The notes: generated from the sequence alone by a model not told the origin. A stretch of 35,665 nucleotides of DNA from UBA1737 sp964541525 (GCA_964541525.1 CAZIQF010000019.1:1-35665), one strand, 5' to 3'; counted from the stretch's first letter, positions 1 through 7,352 are shown. Numbers and translations: made by a program.

Positions 1-20
1 AGTTATCTCAAAATCTTAAA

Positions 21-51
21 ATCTCAAAATCTCAAAAGATTTTATTGAACC
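21..51. repeat. 31-nt repeat, left copy (inverted relative to the copy at 35612-35642)
   Basis: The reverse complement of this stretch matches 35612-35642 at 29 of 31 positions, including 24 identical bases (21-44 against 35619-35642). It contains a 7-bp AT-rich hairpin (AAAATCT, loop CAAA, AGATTTT at 26-43) and is preceded by imperfect 8-nt units of TCTCAAAA. It lies just downstream of the minus-strand lgt-like gene, as the right copy lies downstream of the plus-strand yhaM-like gene, so both copies point outward in the same way. It could be a terminator-associated or dispersed repeat. Confidence 0.6.
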
Positions 52-66
52 AGATGAGTTTTCTAC

Positions 67-1071
67 TTAGTTTATTTCTTTTATTTCATCACAATTTTTA
101 CAATAATAAGTAAGATGTTCTTCATTCATTAATTCAAGATCATTTACTTCTTTTATAGTGCTATGCCATTTTAATGCCATTTTATTATGACAATTAGAAC
201 ATTCACATTGATTAAAAATTCCTTTAATTAACCCCCGATATGAGCGATTGAAATACCTAATTGTTTGATGATCTTCTTCACTTACTACTGCTAGACTTAG
301 TTCTTTTTGATAAAGTTTCTTTCGAACAAAGATACATACGATTCCCCCAATAATCATCACAATACTTAAAAATTGTGAAGGGCTTAAGAAACCAAATGGT
401 GAAGCACCACGATCATCTCCTCGTAAATATTCAAGGAAGAATCTAAACACACCATAACTGATTAGATATTTTTCAGTATGATTTTTCTTGATAAAGAAGA
501 AAAAGATAATAAAACAAATAAATAAAAATGCTGCTTCATAAAGTTGGGTTGGATAAACTGTTGTGCCTGCTTCTGGATAATAGATACCTAACCATGAATC
601 TGTTGGCTTACCATAACAACATCCACCTAAATAACATCCAATTCGACCAAAAGCATGAGCGATTAAAATTCCGATTACAATTTGATCCATATAGGTGAAT
701 ACATGATATTTTTCTTTTTTTAACGCAAGTGGAAAAAGGATAAAGAAAGTAGCTATTCCTGTAATAATTCCACCTTCAAACGTAATGCCACCAACATTAA
801 AGTCTAATTTGAAGTTTTCTATTATAAACTTTCCATCAACCATCGCATCACTGATACAATGCCACAAGGTATCAAAAAACGATGCTCCTAAATATGTGAA
901 TAAGCCACTGATTGCAGTAAGGATGATTAATCGATCAAGCGTTTTTTCATCAATTTTGAGTTTTCGCATTCGGAAGAAAAACACAAGAGTTAAGCACAGA
1001 ACACCGATAACCACCATAAAACTCCAAGAGTAAATAGGCTGTCCACCGATTTCGAATAAGATTGGTTTCAT
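67..1071 (-). CDS. lgt: Lgt-family (prolipoprotein diacylglyceryl transferase-like) membrane protein with C-terminal zinc ribbon
   Basis: Lgt moves diacylglycerol from phosphatidylglycerol to the lipobox cysteine of prelipoproteins in the membrane. Family features visible here are several transmembrane segments across residues 1-250, the GGITFEGG loop (94-101), HAFGRIGCYLGGCCYGKPT (139-157), PTQLYE (174-179) and LRGDDRG (216-222). Two residues known to be essential in E. coli Lgt appear changed: the His of FHGG is Glu99, and the Asn of GRxGN is Cys146, while the Arg (143) is kept. The GCCYG form occurs in many Lgt-like proteins, so true Lgt activity is likely but not certain. Residues 260-334 are an added soluble tail with CECSNC (289-294) and CKNC (324-327), a probable zinc ribbon. 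The start follows a GAGGTG ribosome-binding site. The gene is monocistronic and divergent from the rsmB operon. Two lipoproteins elsewhere in the window would be substrates. Confidence 0.8.
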   Translation of the reverse strand: MKPILFEIGGQPIYSWSFMVVIGVLCLTLVFFFRMRKLKIDEKTLDRLIILTAISGLFTYLGASFFDTLWHCISDAMVDGKFIIENFKLDFNVGGITFEGGIITGIATFFILFPLALKKEKYHVFTYMDQIVIGILIAHAFGRIGCYLGGCCYGKPTDSWLGIYYPEAGTTVYPTQLYEAAFLFICFIIFFFFIKKNHTEKYLISYGVFRFFLEYLRGDDRGASPFGFLSPSQFLSIVMIIGGIVCIFVRKKLYQKELSLAVVSEEDHQTIRYFNRSYRGLIKGIFNQCECSNCHNKMALKWHSTIKEVNDLELMNEEHLTYYCKNCDEIKEIN

Positions 1072-1097
1072 ATTTTCACCTCATTTTCTTATATTAC

Positions 1098-1126
1098 ATT
1101 TTATCAAAAAAGTTAGTTTTAGTCAA
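1098..1126 (-). promoter_or_regulatory. sigma-A type promoter of the lgt-like gene
   Basis: On the minus strand, TTGACT (1126-1121) and TAAAAT (1103-1098) are separated by 17 nt. They lie about 30 nt upstream of the start codon, with GAGGTG between. Confidence 0.65.
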
Positions 1127-1175
1127 GGAGATACCTATTAAAGTTTTAACATTTATGTGATAAATTATTCATATA

Positions 1176-1206
1176 TTGCGAAAAAACTTTTAAAAAAGTG
1201 TATAAT
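1176..1206 (+). promoter_or_regulatory. promoter of the orf196-rsmB-spoVM operon
   Basis: A perfect TATAAT (1201-1206) lies with TTGCGA (1176-1181) upstream at a rather long 19-nt spacing. AGAGG (1213-1217) and the ATG at 1227 follow at good distances. Confidence 0.55.
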
Positions 1207-1226
1207 AAGATTAGAGGTATAAATTA

Positions 1227-1817
1227 ATGAAATTATTTGATGAAATTAATCGTTTTTTTCATTATACAAAACAAGAATTAGTTTTGTTTACTTTTTTATC
1301 ATTATATGATCAAAATGAAGAAAATCAAGAATGCTTACGCTTAATTAGTGAACTTACTAATAAAATCAATAATAGTCTTAAACAATATGAGTTGGATAGT
1401 AGTGACAGTTTATATAATATTATTGATAATGATTTTATTACATTACAAGATTTATATGCCGAATACCGCAATAATGGTTATAATTCTTTTTCGTTTAAAG
1501 TGATAGCTTTAGTAAAAAGTTTAAAAACGGATGAATTGGACTTGATGATTAAATGGCAAACCGAAATAGCGGGAATTAGTTCCTTTTTAGATTTAGTGAT
1601 TAAACAAATTAAGTTAATGATTAAATTGATTAATAATGATGCTTTTGCAAGTGAAGTTATAAACTATTTAGATCATCATTCACTTGATAGTGAAAGTTTA
1701 GAACTAGTAATAACTAGTTTAAAAAAATATAAAAATAATTTAGAGATTGAAGGAATTAAAGAAGTTTATTTAAAATTAATCTTTTTATATTTTAATTATC
1801 TTCTTTATAATAAATAA
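1227..1817 (+). CDS. hypothetical helical protein, first gene of the rsmB operon
   Basis: I do not recognise this 196-residue protein. It is rich in Leu, Ile, Asn, Lys and Glu, has no signal peptide, no obvious membrane segment and no cysteine cluster, and reads as an all-helical cytosolic protein. The start has an AGAGG ribosome-binding site and a consensus -10 just upstream. It ends 3 nt before rsmB, which has no Shine-Dalgarno of its own, so the two are probably translationally coupled. In B. subtilis the gene before rsmB is fmt, and this is not a formyltransferase. Its position suggests a role in or near rRNA modification or ribosome assembly, but that is only inference from context. Codon use resembles its neighbours. 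Confidence 0.75.
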   Translation: MKLFDEINRFFHYTKQELVLFTFLSLYDQNEENQECLRLISELTNKINNSLKQYELDSSDSLYNIIDNDFITLQDLYAEYRNNGYNSFSFKVIALVKSLKTDELDLMIKWQTEIAGISSFLDLVIKQIKLMIKLINNDAFASEVINYLDHHSLDSESLELVITSLKKYKNNLEIEGIKEVYLKLIFLYFNYLLYNK

Positions 1818-1820
1818 GTT

Positions 1821-3053
1821 ATGTATCAACGTTTAGCTTTAGATTTAGTTAAAATTTTTAATGAACAAGCATATCTAACGATTGTTTTAGATAATAGTAT
1901 TAAAGAATTAAAACTAGATTTACAATCAAAGAAAATATATACAAAAATTTTATATGGGGTTACTGAAAAAAAGTTATTAATTGACTTTAATTTGAAAAGT
2001 TTATTAACCGGCAAAAGGGTTAAACCATATTTAAAAAATATTCTTCGTATTGGTGCTTATGTCGTTGATGAAATGAGGATGTCTGACTATTATATTGTTA
2101 ATGAACTAGTTCGGACTGTGAAAAAAACTGATTATAAAGGAGCGATGTTTGTTAACGCAATCTTAAGAAGATATCAAGATACACCTAAACCATCATTTGA
2201 GGGCTTAGCCGTTACAGAAAAATTAAGCATCCAGTTATCATTGCCTTTAGATATTACCAAACTATTGTATCAACAATATCATAATGAGCTAGTTAATTTT
2301 TTTACTCATTCGCACTTTTATAATTCTTACCGAATTAATACATTGAAACAAGATGTTAAATCTGTTGAAGAATCACTTACGAAACTAGGAATTAGTTATG
2401 AAATTAATGGCGATGCAGTAATAACCAAAGAATCATTATTAGATACCAACTTATTCAAAACGGGAATTTTAATTGCACAAGATTTATCAAGTATTAGAGT
2501 TGGCCATGTTTTAAATCCTTTGCCTCATTCTAGTGTTCTTGATGTTTGTAGTGCTCCTGGTGGTAAAAGTTTACATATTGGGACTTTAATGAATAACACT
2601 GGTCTGATTACAGCTTGTGATATCTATGAAAATAAATTAAATAAGATTGTCGATAATGCATTAAAATTAGGTGTTACTAATATTAAAGTAATGTTGGCTG
2701 ATGCGACTAATTATGATTACCAACAAATGTATGATTATGTAGTATGTGATGTTCCTTGTTCAGGACTTGGGGTGATTAATCATAAGCCTGATTTAAAATA
2801 TCATTTAACGCTTAATGATATCGTGACAATTAATGAATTGCAAAAGAAGATTATTAATCATGTTAAAGAATATGTTAAACTAAATGGAATTTTACTATAT
2901 AGTACTTGTACAATTAATAAATATGAAAATGAATGGTTAATTCAAGATTTTTTAAAGGAAAACAAAAACTTTATTAAATTAGAAGAAGAAATTATTCTAC
3001 CAAATGATGTTCAAGATGGTTTTTATATTTGTAAAATGAAGAAAATAAACTAG
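1821..3053 (+). CDS. rsmB: 16S rRNA (cytosine(967)-C(5))-methyltransferase RsmB
   Basis: RsmB uses S-adenosylmethionine to methylate C967 of 16S rRNA. Residues 1-130 form the NusB-like RNA-binding domain and the rest is a NOL1/NOP2/Sun methyltransferase. The SAM-binding motif LDVCSAPGGKS is at about 240-250. The two family cysteines are in the PCSGLG motif (Cys313, after Asp310) and the STC motif (Cys363, the usual nucleophile). The protein ends with the typical DGFYICKM strand. At 410 residues it is close to Bacillus RsmB. There is no clear ribosome-binding site before the ATG, which lies 3 nt after the previous stop, implying coupling. rlmN follows after 9 nt. Confidence 0.95.
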   Translation: MYQRLALDLVKIFNEQAYLTIVLDNSIKELKLDLQSKKIYTKILYGVTEKKLLIDFNLKSLLTGKRVKPYLKNILRIGAYVVDEMRMSDYYIVNELVRTVKKTDYKGAMFVNAILRRYQDTPKPSFEGLAVTEKLSIQLSLPLDITKLLYQQYHNELVNFFTHSHFYNSYRINTLKQDVKSVEESLTKLGISYEINGDAVITKESLLDTNLFKTGILIAQDLSSIRVGHVLNPLPHSSVLDVCSAPGGKSLHIGTLMNNTGLITACDIYENKLNKIVDNALKLGVTNIKVMLADATNYDYQQMYDYVVCDVPCSGLGVINHKPDLKYHLTLNDIVTINELQKKIINHVKEYVKLNGILLYSTCTINKYENEWLIQDFLKENKNFIKLEEEIILPNDVQDGFYICKMKKIN

Positions 3054-3062
3054 GAGTAGATA

Positions 3063-4115
3063 ATGAATAGTATTTATAATTATACTAAAGAAGAATTAGA
3101 AAATTATTTTGTTAATATTGGTGAAAAAAAATATCGTGCTATTCAAATCTTTGAATGGTTATATCGTTATCGAGTTAATAATTTTGATGAAATGACTAAT
3201 GTATCAAAGAAAATGGTTGATTATTTAAAAGAACATTTCGAAATGAAATTATTAGATATCGAATCACTCCAAGTATCTAAAGATGGAACTAGAAAATATT
3301 TATTTAGACTAGCTGATGGTTCACTAATTGAATCAGTATTAATGCGTCATAATTATGGTAACAGCATTTGTGTAACGAGTGAAGTTGGTTGTAATATGGG
3401 ATGTAGTTTTTGTGCTAGTGGTGAACTAGGTTGTGTGAGAAGACTAACATTAGCAGAGATGGTATTACAAGTATTAACAGTTCAAAAAGATTTAGATCAA
3501 AATCAAGAAGTAATTACGAATGTGGTGGTAATGGGAATTGGTGAACCTTTTGATAATTATGATGTCTTAACTAGATTCTTACAAGTAATCAATTATCCTA
3601 AAGGTCTAGAAATCGGTGCGAGACATATTACGGTTTCAACCTGTGGGATTGTGCCAAAAATTAGAGAATTCGCATCATTTCCACTTCAAATTAATTTGGC
3701 ACTTAGTTTGCATGCTCCTAATAATGAATTAAGAAGTCGCTTAATGAAAATTAATCAAGCATATCCGTTAGAAGCAGTAATGTCCGCTTTAAAGGACTAT
3801 TATGAACAAACTAATCGTCGGGTTACTTTCGAATATATCTTACTACATGGGGTTAATGATACAAAGGATCATGCAGTGGAACTGGCTCATTTAATTCAAG
3901 GAATGAACGCTTATGTTAATCTAATTCCATACAATGAAGTATCGACTAAATCCTTCAAACAAACACCACATGAACAAGCGGAAATCTTTTTTGAAGTATT
4001 ACGCAAAAGAGGAATAAACGTAACATTAAGAATGGAACATGGTGCTGATATTGATGCTGCATGTGGGCAACTTAGAGCTAAACACTTAACAAATCAAAGA
4101 GGTAAAAATGAATAA
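3063..4115 (+). CDS. rlmN: dual-specificity rRNA/tRNA adenine-C2 methyltransferase RlmN
   Basis: RlmN is a radical-SAM enzyme that methylates C2 of A2503 in 23S rRNA, and of A37 in some tRNAs. The CxxxCxxC iron-sulfur motif is C110, C114 and C117. The second catalytic cysteine lies near the C-terminus in AACGQL (about Cys334). Other family blocks are VVMGIGEPFDNYD, HITVSTCGI and LALSLHAPN. Length (350) is normal. An AGGAG site precedes the ATG. The last 8 nt overlap rsgA. In B. subtilis the phosphatase prpC and kinase prkC lie between rlmN and rsgA; they are absent here. Confidence 0.97.
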   Translation: MNSIYNYTKEELENYFVNIGEKKYRAIQIFEWLYRYRVNNFDEMTNVSKKMVDYLKEHFEMKLLDIESLQVSKDGTRKYLFRLADGSLIESVLMRHNYGNSICVTSEVGCNMGCSFCASGELGCVRRLTLAEMVLQVLTVQKDLDQNQEVITNVVVMGIGEPFDNYDVLTRFLQVINYPKGLEIGARHITVSTCGIVPKIREFASFPLQINLALSLHAPNNELRSRLMKINQAYPLEAVMSALKDYYEQTNRRVTFEYILLHGVNDTKDHAVELAHLIQGMNAYVNLIPYNEVSTKSFKQTPHEQAEIFFEVLRKRGINVTLRMEHGADIDAACGQLRAKHLTNQRGKNE

Positions 4116-5037
4116 AGGTTTAATCATTAGTTTAATTGCTGGTGTATATAAAGTATATGATTTAGATACTAATCAAGTGATCGTGTGTAAGCCTCGGGGC
4201 AATTTAAAAATTAAATCACTACAACCAAAAGTCGGTGATTATATCAAATATACATTAACATCAGATCAACAAGGAATTATTGAACAACTAGAAAACCGGA
4301 AAAATGATTTGATCAGACCATATATTTGTAATATTGATCAAGCTTTCGTCATCTTTAGTGTTAAAGAACCAGAGCTTAATCTAAATTTATTAGATAAGTT
4401 TTTAGTTACTTTAGAGTATAATCAAATCACGCCAATTATTGTTTTTAGTAAATGGGATTTATTAAATTCGCAAGAATCGAATCAAGTATTAGAAATTATT
4501 AAATATTATGAAGCAATTGGCTATAAAACAATTATCACATCCACAATTAATAATTTGACAAATGATTTAAAGAGTTACTTAGCTAATAAAATTAGTGTTT
4601 TTACTGGGCAAAGTGGTGTAGGCAAAAGTAGTTTACTTAATTTAATAGATCCCAACTTAGTCTTGAAAACCAATGAAATATCAGTCGCTTTAGGACGAGG
4701 TAAACATACGACTAGACATGTTGAATTATTAAATTTAGAAGCTGGATGGGTAGCTGATACACCGGGTTTTGGAACACTTGATTTTAGTGGTATGAAAGAG
4801 ATTGAGATTGCTCAAAACTTTATTGAATTTTTTAAGTACAGTAGTGATTGTAAATATAATGGTTGTTTACATTTAAATGAACCAGGCTGCAAAATTAAAC
4901 AATTAGTTAAAGACAAAACGATTCTAACTTCTCGATATGAAAATTATGTAAGTTTTATTAATGACTTAAGAAAGGATAAAAAAGCATATGATAGTGGCGC
5001 CATCAATTCTCACAGTAACAAAAGAGGAAAGAAGTAA
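4108..5037 (+). CDS. rsgA: ribosome small-subunit maturation GTPase RsgA
   Basis: RsgA is a circularly permuted GTPase that helps late 30S subunit assembly. The order is an N-terminal OB fold (about 1-65), the G4-like motif FSKWD (113-117), the P-loop GQSGVGKS (167-174), the switch region GRGKHTTRH (197-204), G3 DTPGF (217-221), and a zinc finger with Cys248, Cys253, His255 and Cys261. SKWD replaces the usual N/TKxD in G4. Length 309 is slightly longer than the Bacillus protein. The start overlaps rlmN by 8 nt behind AGAGG. The last 50 nt, encoding a Lys/Ser/Asn-rich tail, are shared with the start of rpe in another frame. Confidence 0.96.
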   Translation: MNKGLIISLIAGVYKVYDLDTNQVIVCKPRGNLKIKSLQPKVGDYIKYTLTSDQQGIIEQLENRKNDLIRPYICNIDQAFVIFSVKEPELNLNLLDKFLVTLEYNQITPIIVFSKWDLLNSQESNQVLEIIKYYEAIGYKTIITSTINNLTNDLKSYLANKISVFTGQSGVGKSSLLNLIDPNLVLKTNEISVALGRGKHTTRHVELLNLEAGWVADTPGFGTLDFSGMKEIEIAQNFIEFFKYSSDCKYNGCLHLNEPGCKIKQLVKDKTILTSRYENYVSFINDLRKDKKAYDSGAINSHSNKRGKK

Positions 5038-5635
5038 TTATTTAGAAAAGTTAATCACACTAGGAATTAAATATTTGCATTTAGATATTATGGATGGTAA
5101 ATTTGTCCCTAATGTCACTGAAGGTGTTGAATTATTAAAAGATATTAACCAGTATCCCTTTATCTTTGATACTCATTTGATGGTTGAAGATGTTGATTTA
5201 TTAATCAATGAATTTGCTGAATGTGGGAGTGATTTTATTACCTTTCATGCGGAAATTAAACAAGATTTCAAATATTTAATTGATAAAATTCATCGGTTAG
5301 GAAAAAAATGTGGTATTTCAATTAAACCAAATACGGAAGTTGATGTCATTATTCCCTATTTAACCAAATTAGATTTAGTGTTAGTGATGAGTGTTGAACC
5401 AGGTTTTGGTGGTCAATCATATATTGAAAGTGTTAACCATAAAATTGAAGCATTAGCTAGGTTAAGAAAATCACAAGGTTATCACTATTTAATTGAAGTA
5501 GATGGTGGAATCAAAGAACATCATTTGCATCACCTTAAACATTTAGGTGTAGATATGGTTGTAATGGGAACTGGTCTTACTAATAGTTCTAATCCTAAAC
5601 AAATCATTGATGAGGCACACAAAGCATGCGAGTAA
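4988..5635 (+). CDS. rpe: ribulose-phosphate 3-epimerase
   Basis: Rpe interconverts ribulose 5-phosphate and xylulose 5-phosphate in the pentose phosphate pathway. It is a TIM barrel with the family signatures MIVAPSIL at the N-terminus, HLDIMDGKFVPN (His31, Asp33, Asp36), DTHLMVED (His63), MSVEPGFGGQ and VDGGI. The start at 4988 is needed for the conserved APSIL strand and is preceded by AAGGA about 11 nt upstream, inside rsgA, so the 50-nt overlap with rsgA is real rather than a start-call error. The last 10 nt overlap thiN. The order rsgA-rpe-thiN is that of B. subtilis. Confidence 0.96.
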   Translation: MIVAPSILTVTKEERSNYLEKLITLGIKYLHLDIMDGKFVPNVTEGVELLKDINQYPFIFDTHLMVEDVDLLINEFAECGSDFITFHAEIKQDFKYLIDKIHRLGKKCGISIKPNTEVDVIIPYLTKLDLVLVMSVEPGFGGQSYIESVNHKIEALARLRKSQGYHYLIEVDGGIKEHHLHHLKHLGVDMVVMGTGLTNSSNPKQIIDEAHKACE

Positions 5636-6240
5636 TTATTGTTGCATCTTCACCATATAAAAATTTTGCGAGTTATAACTACCAAAGAGGAGATTTTTTA
5701 ATTGGAATTGAGGATGGTGCATATGAAATCAAAAAGCGCGATTTACCCTTGGAATTAGCAATCGGTGATTTTGATACAACAAAGCACTTTGATGAAATTA
5801 AGACATATGCAAAACAATTAGAAATCTATCCTCAAGAAAAAGCGGAAATTGATCTCGAATTAGCATTAAAGTATTTAGTAAAACATAATATTAATAGTGA
5901 AATTCTAATCTATGATGCAATTATGGGGCGAATGGATCATGAACTTATAACGATTAAATTATTGATTAAATATGCAATGTTACAGATTAGTTTAATCGGA
6001 ATGAATGAAACAATTACTTATGTCAATCATTCAGTAGTTATTCCAAGTGGGAAAACAAGATTTAGCTTAATTCCTTTAAATGATGTAACTTTAGAGATTA
6101 AAGATGCTTTATATCCATTAGTTAAAACGAAACTAACAATTTTAGAAAATTTTACATCGAGTAATCAAACTTTGGAAAATATTGATACCAAAATTAACAT
6201 TTATGATGGTGGAGTAATTTTAGTAATTGGTAATAAATAA
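5626..6240 (+). CDS. thiN: thiamine diphosphokinase
   Basis: ThiN (YloS) transfers pyrophosphate from ATP to thiamine, giving the cofactor thiamine diphosphate. Family marks are IEDGA (28-32), the acidic IGDFDTT (46-52) for the nucleotide and metal, the EKAEIDLELA helix start (71-80) where most homologues have KDKTD, and GRMDHEL (101-107). The C-terminal domain is a beta-sandwich with a thiamine-contact strand (SGKTRFSLIPL). Some motif residues differ from the commonest form, but the fold pattern and synteny with rpe make the call firm. The ATG overlaps the end of rpe by 10 nt, and spoVM begins 40 nt downstream. Confidence 0.9.
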   Translation: MRVIIVASSPYKNFASYNYQRGDFLIGIEDGAYEIKKRDLPLELAIGDFDTTKHFDEIKTYAKQLEIYPQEKAEIDLELALKYLVKHNINSEILIYDAIMGRMDHELITIKLLIKYAMLQISLIGMNETITYVNHSVVIPSGKTRFSLIPLNDVTLEIKDALYPLVKTKLTILENFTSSNQTLENIDTKINIYDGGVILVIGNK

Positions 6241-6280
6241 AAAAACAACGCATATAATTTACTAAATGGAGGTAAACTAT

Positions 6281-6364
6281 ATGCGTTTTGAAGTTATTAA
6301 ACTACCTAGGTTTTTATCTGCAATTATTAGATTTTTTCAAAATCTTTTTGGTAAAAAGAAATAG
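6281..6364 (+). CDS. spoVM: SpoVM, 27-residue stage V sporulation peptide
   Basis: SpoVM is a tiny amphipathic helix that recognises the convex forespore membrane and anchors the spore-coat ATPase SpoIVA during sporulation. This 27-codon ORF has an excellent TGGAGGT ribosome-binding site 8 nt before its ATG. It encodes a peptide with IKLPRFL at residues 6-12, which matches the IKLPKFL core of B. subtilis SpoVM at the same positions, including Pro9, the bend residue. Ile15 and Arg17 also match, and the tail is basic (GKKK). The position is diagnostic: between thiN and a convergent rpmB, exactly as in B. subtilis. A CATATAAT at 6251-6258 resembles a sigma-E -10 element, but no good -35 was seen. 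Transcription from the upstream operon is also possible. Confidence 0.92.
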   Translation: MRFEVIKLPRFLSAIIRFFQNLFGKKK

Positions 6365-6379
6365 TCCAAAATATAAAAA

Positions 6380-6404
6380 ATGACATACTATTTTAGTATG
6401 TCAT
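6380..6404. terminator. bidirectional terminator between spoVM and rpmB
   Basis: There is a perfect stem of TGACATACTA (6381-6390) and its complement (6394-6403) with a TTT loop, plus one more A-T pair. On the minus strand the stem is followed by TTTTTTATATTT, a good rho-independent terminator for rpmB. On the plus strand the tail TAATTTACTT is weaker and would serve spoVM. Confidence 0.85.
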
Positions 6405-6414
6405 AATTTACTTA

Positions 6415-6618
6415 CTATGCACGTTCAATTGAACCGTTTTTAGCCATCGTACGTAAAGCACGTGTTGATACGTAAACTCTTACTACACGACCTTTATCAT
6501 CTTTAATTCTAACTTTTTGTAAATTAGCTTTCCAAGTACGACGAGTGGCTTGTAATGAATGGGAACGATTGTTTCCTGATGTAGAACCTAAACCTGTTAC
6601 AAAACATCTTCTAGCCAT
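6415..6618 (-). CDS. rpmB: 50S ribosomal protein L28
   Basis: L28 is a small basic protein of the large ribosomal subunit. The 67-residue sequence carries the family blocks SGNNRSHS, RTWKANLQKVRI and VSTRALRTM. The segment after MARRCFVTG lacks the usual KKP residues and has GLGS instead. There is no CxxC zinc pair (Cys5 alone), so this is the zinc-independent form. AGGAGGT precedes the ATG, and a consensus promoter and terminator flank it, making a single-gene unit. As in B. subtilis it runs against spoVM. The adjacent yloU/asp23 gene found there is missing here. Confidence 0.96.
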   Translation of the reverse strand: MARRCFVTGLGSTSGNNRSHSLQATRRTWKANLQKVRIKDDKGRVVRVYVSTRALRTMAKNGSIERA

Positions 6619-6669
6619 GATTAGTACCTCCTAATAAAATTTAATTAATAATCATATTTAACCTTTATT

Positions 6670-6698
6670 ATTATATCAAAATGAATTAGAAATTGCAA
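6670..6698 (-). promoter_or_regulatory. sigma-A promoter of rpmB
   Basis: On the minus strand TTGCAA (6698-6693), a 17-nt spacer and a perfect TATAAT (6675-6670) lie about 50 nt upstream of the rpmB start. Confidence 0.8.
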
Positions 6699-6740
6699 GA
6701 AAAATACAAATATTCTTATGAATAGTTAAGTTTATGATGA

Positions 6741-7175
6741 TTATATTTTTTTTGCAAAACAAATGATTCGATTAGTTTCTTTAAAATTAAGTGCTTTGTG
6801 GAATAACTCACTATTTGTATTATTTAACTCACAATCACTTGCAAATTCGTTACATCCTTTTTGTTTTGCCCATTTTTCACATGCTTCTATCATCTTTTTT
6901 GCATGATGCATATTGCGATATGCTTCTAGAACATATATACCTTCTAAATAGCCAACAGGACTACTAGCAGTACCTTCAACATAGTCAAATCTTAAGGAAC
7001 AATGAGCAAAGCCAACTATCGTATTATCTACAATCGATACAACAATTAGATTATTGGGATTATTGATTGCTGCTGTAAATTCTTCAATTATTTCTTCATA
7101 AGTCGATTTTTGATAAATCTTTAATGCAAGGCATGTAATAGCATCTAAATCTTGATTAGTTATTGATCTTATCAT
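6741..7175 (-). CDS. GNAT acetyltransferase resembling aminoglycoside 6'-N-acetyltransferase AAC(6')
   Basis: This 144-residue protein is a single GNAT domain. The blocks LRFDYVEGT, SSPVGYLEGIYVL (71-83), WAKQKG (102-107), EFASDCELNN (110-119) and the ending NRIICFAKK match the chromosomal AAC(6')-I type that acetylates aminoglycosides with acetyl-CoA. The acetyl-CoA loop, normally R/QxxGxA, reads R87-N-M-H-H-A92, so the conserved glycine is His90. This could weaken cofactor binding, so resistance should not be assumed. The start has GGAGA 8 nt upstream. A (TA)n tract lies directly upstream of the ribosome-binding site. It stands alone between rpmB and the divergent fakA. Confidence 0.75.
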   Translation of the reverse strand: MIRSITNQDLDAITCLALKIYQKSTYEEIIEEFTAAINNPNNLIVVSIVDNTIVGFAHCSLRFDYVEGTASSPVGYLEGIYVLEAYRNMHHAKKMIEACEKWAKQKGCNEFASDCELNNTNSELFHKALNFKETNRIICFAKKI

Positions 7176-7190
7176 ATCTTCTCCTAATAT

Positions 7191-7209
7191 TATATATATA
7201 TATATATAT
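7191..7209. repeat. (TA)n dinucleotide tract upstream of the AAC(6')-like gene
   Basis: A run of alternating TA (nine units plus T) sits about 16 nt before the minus-strand start codon at 7175, next to the ribosome-binding site and in the region where the transcript leader or -10 would lie. Such tracts can change length by slippage. Confidence 0.8.
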
Positions 7210-7323
7210 TAAAGTACTATTATTTTATCATAATATAAATTATATATAATTAATTTAGATAAAAAAATAAGAATTTCTTCTTTATAAACAAAAAAGAAGC
7301 TACTTTAGTAAGTGTTATATCAC

Positions 7324-7352
7324 TTGATTTTTTAGTGAAAATATTGTATAAT
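7324..7352 (+). promoter_or_regulatory. sigma-A promoter of fakA
   Basis: TTGATT (7324-7329), a 17-nt spacer and a perfect TATAAT (7347-7352) are present. The leader then contains a 15-nt near-palindrome, CATATTT-T-AAATATG (7361-7375), close to the expected transcription start and a possible operator, before AAAGAAAGGA and the ATG. Confidence 0.8.

Noticed and set aside
1..60. Short tandem TCTCAAAA units considered as a CRISPR or origin repeat
   Set aside because: Units of 8 nt without spacers, only three or four imperfect copies, and no DnaA boxes or cas genes nearby.
785..1033. Open frame on the plus strand inside the lgt-like gene
   Set aside because: It is antisense to a clear conserved gene, has no ribosome-binding site and encodes no recognisable motif.
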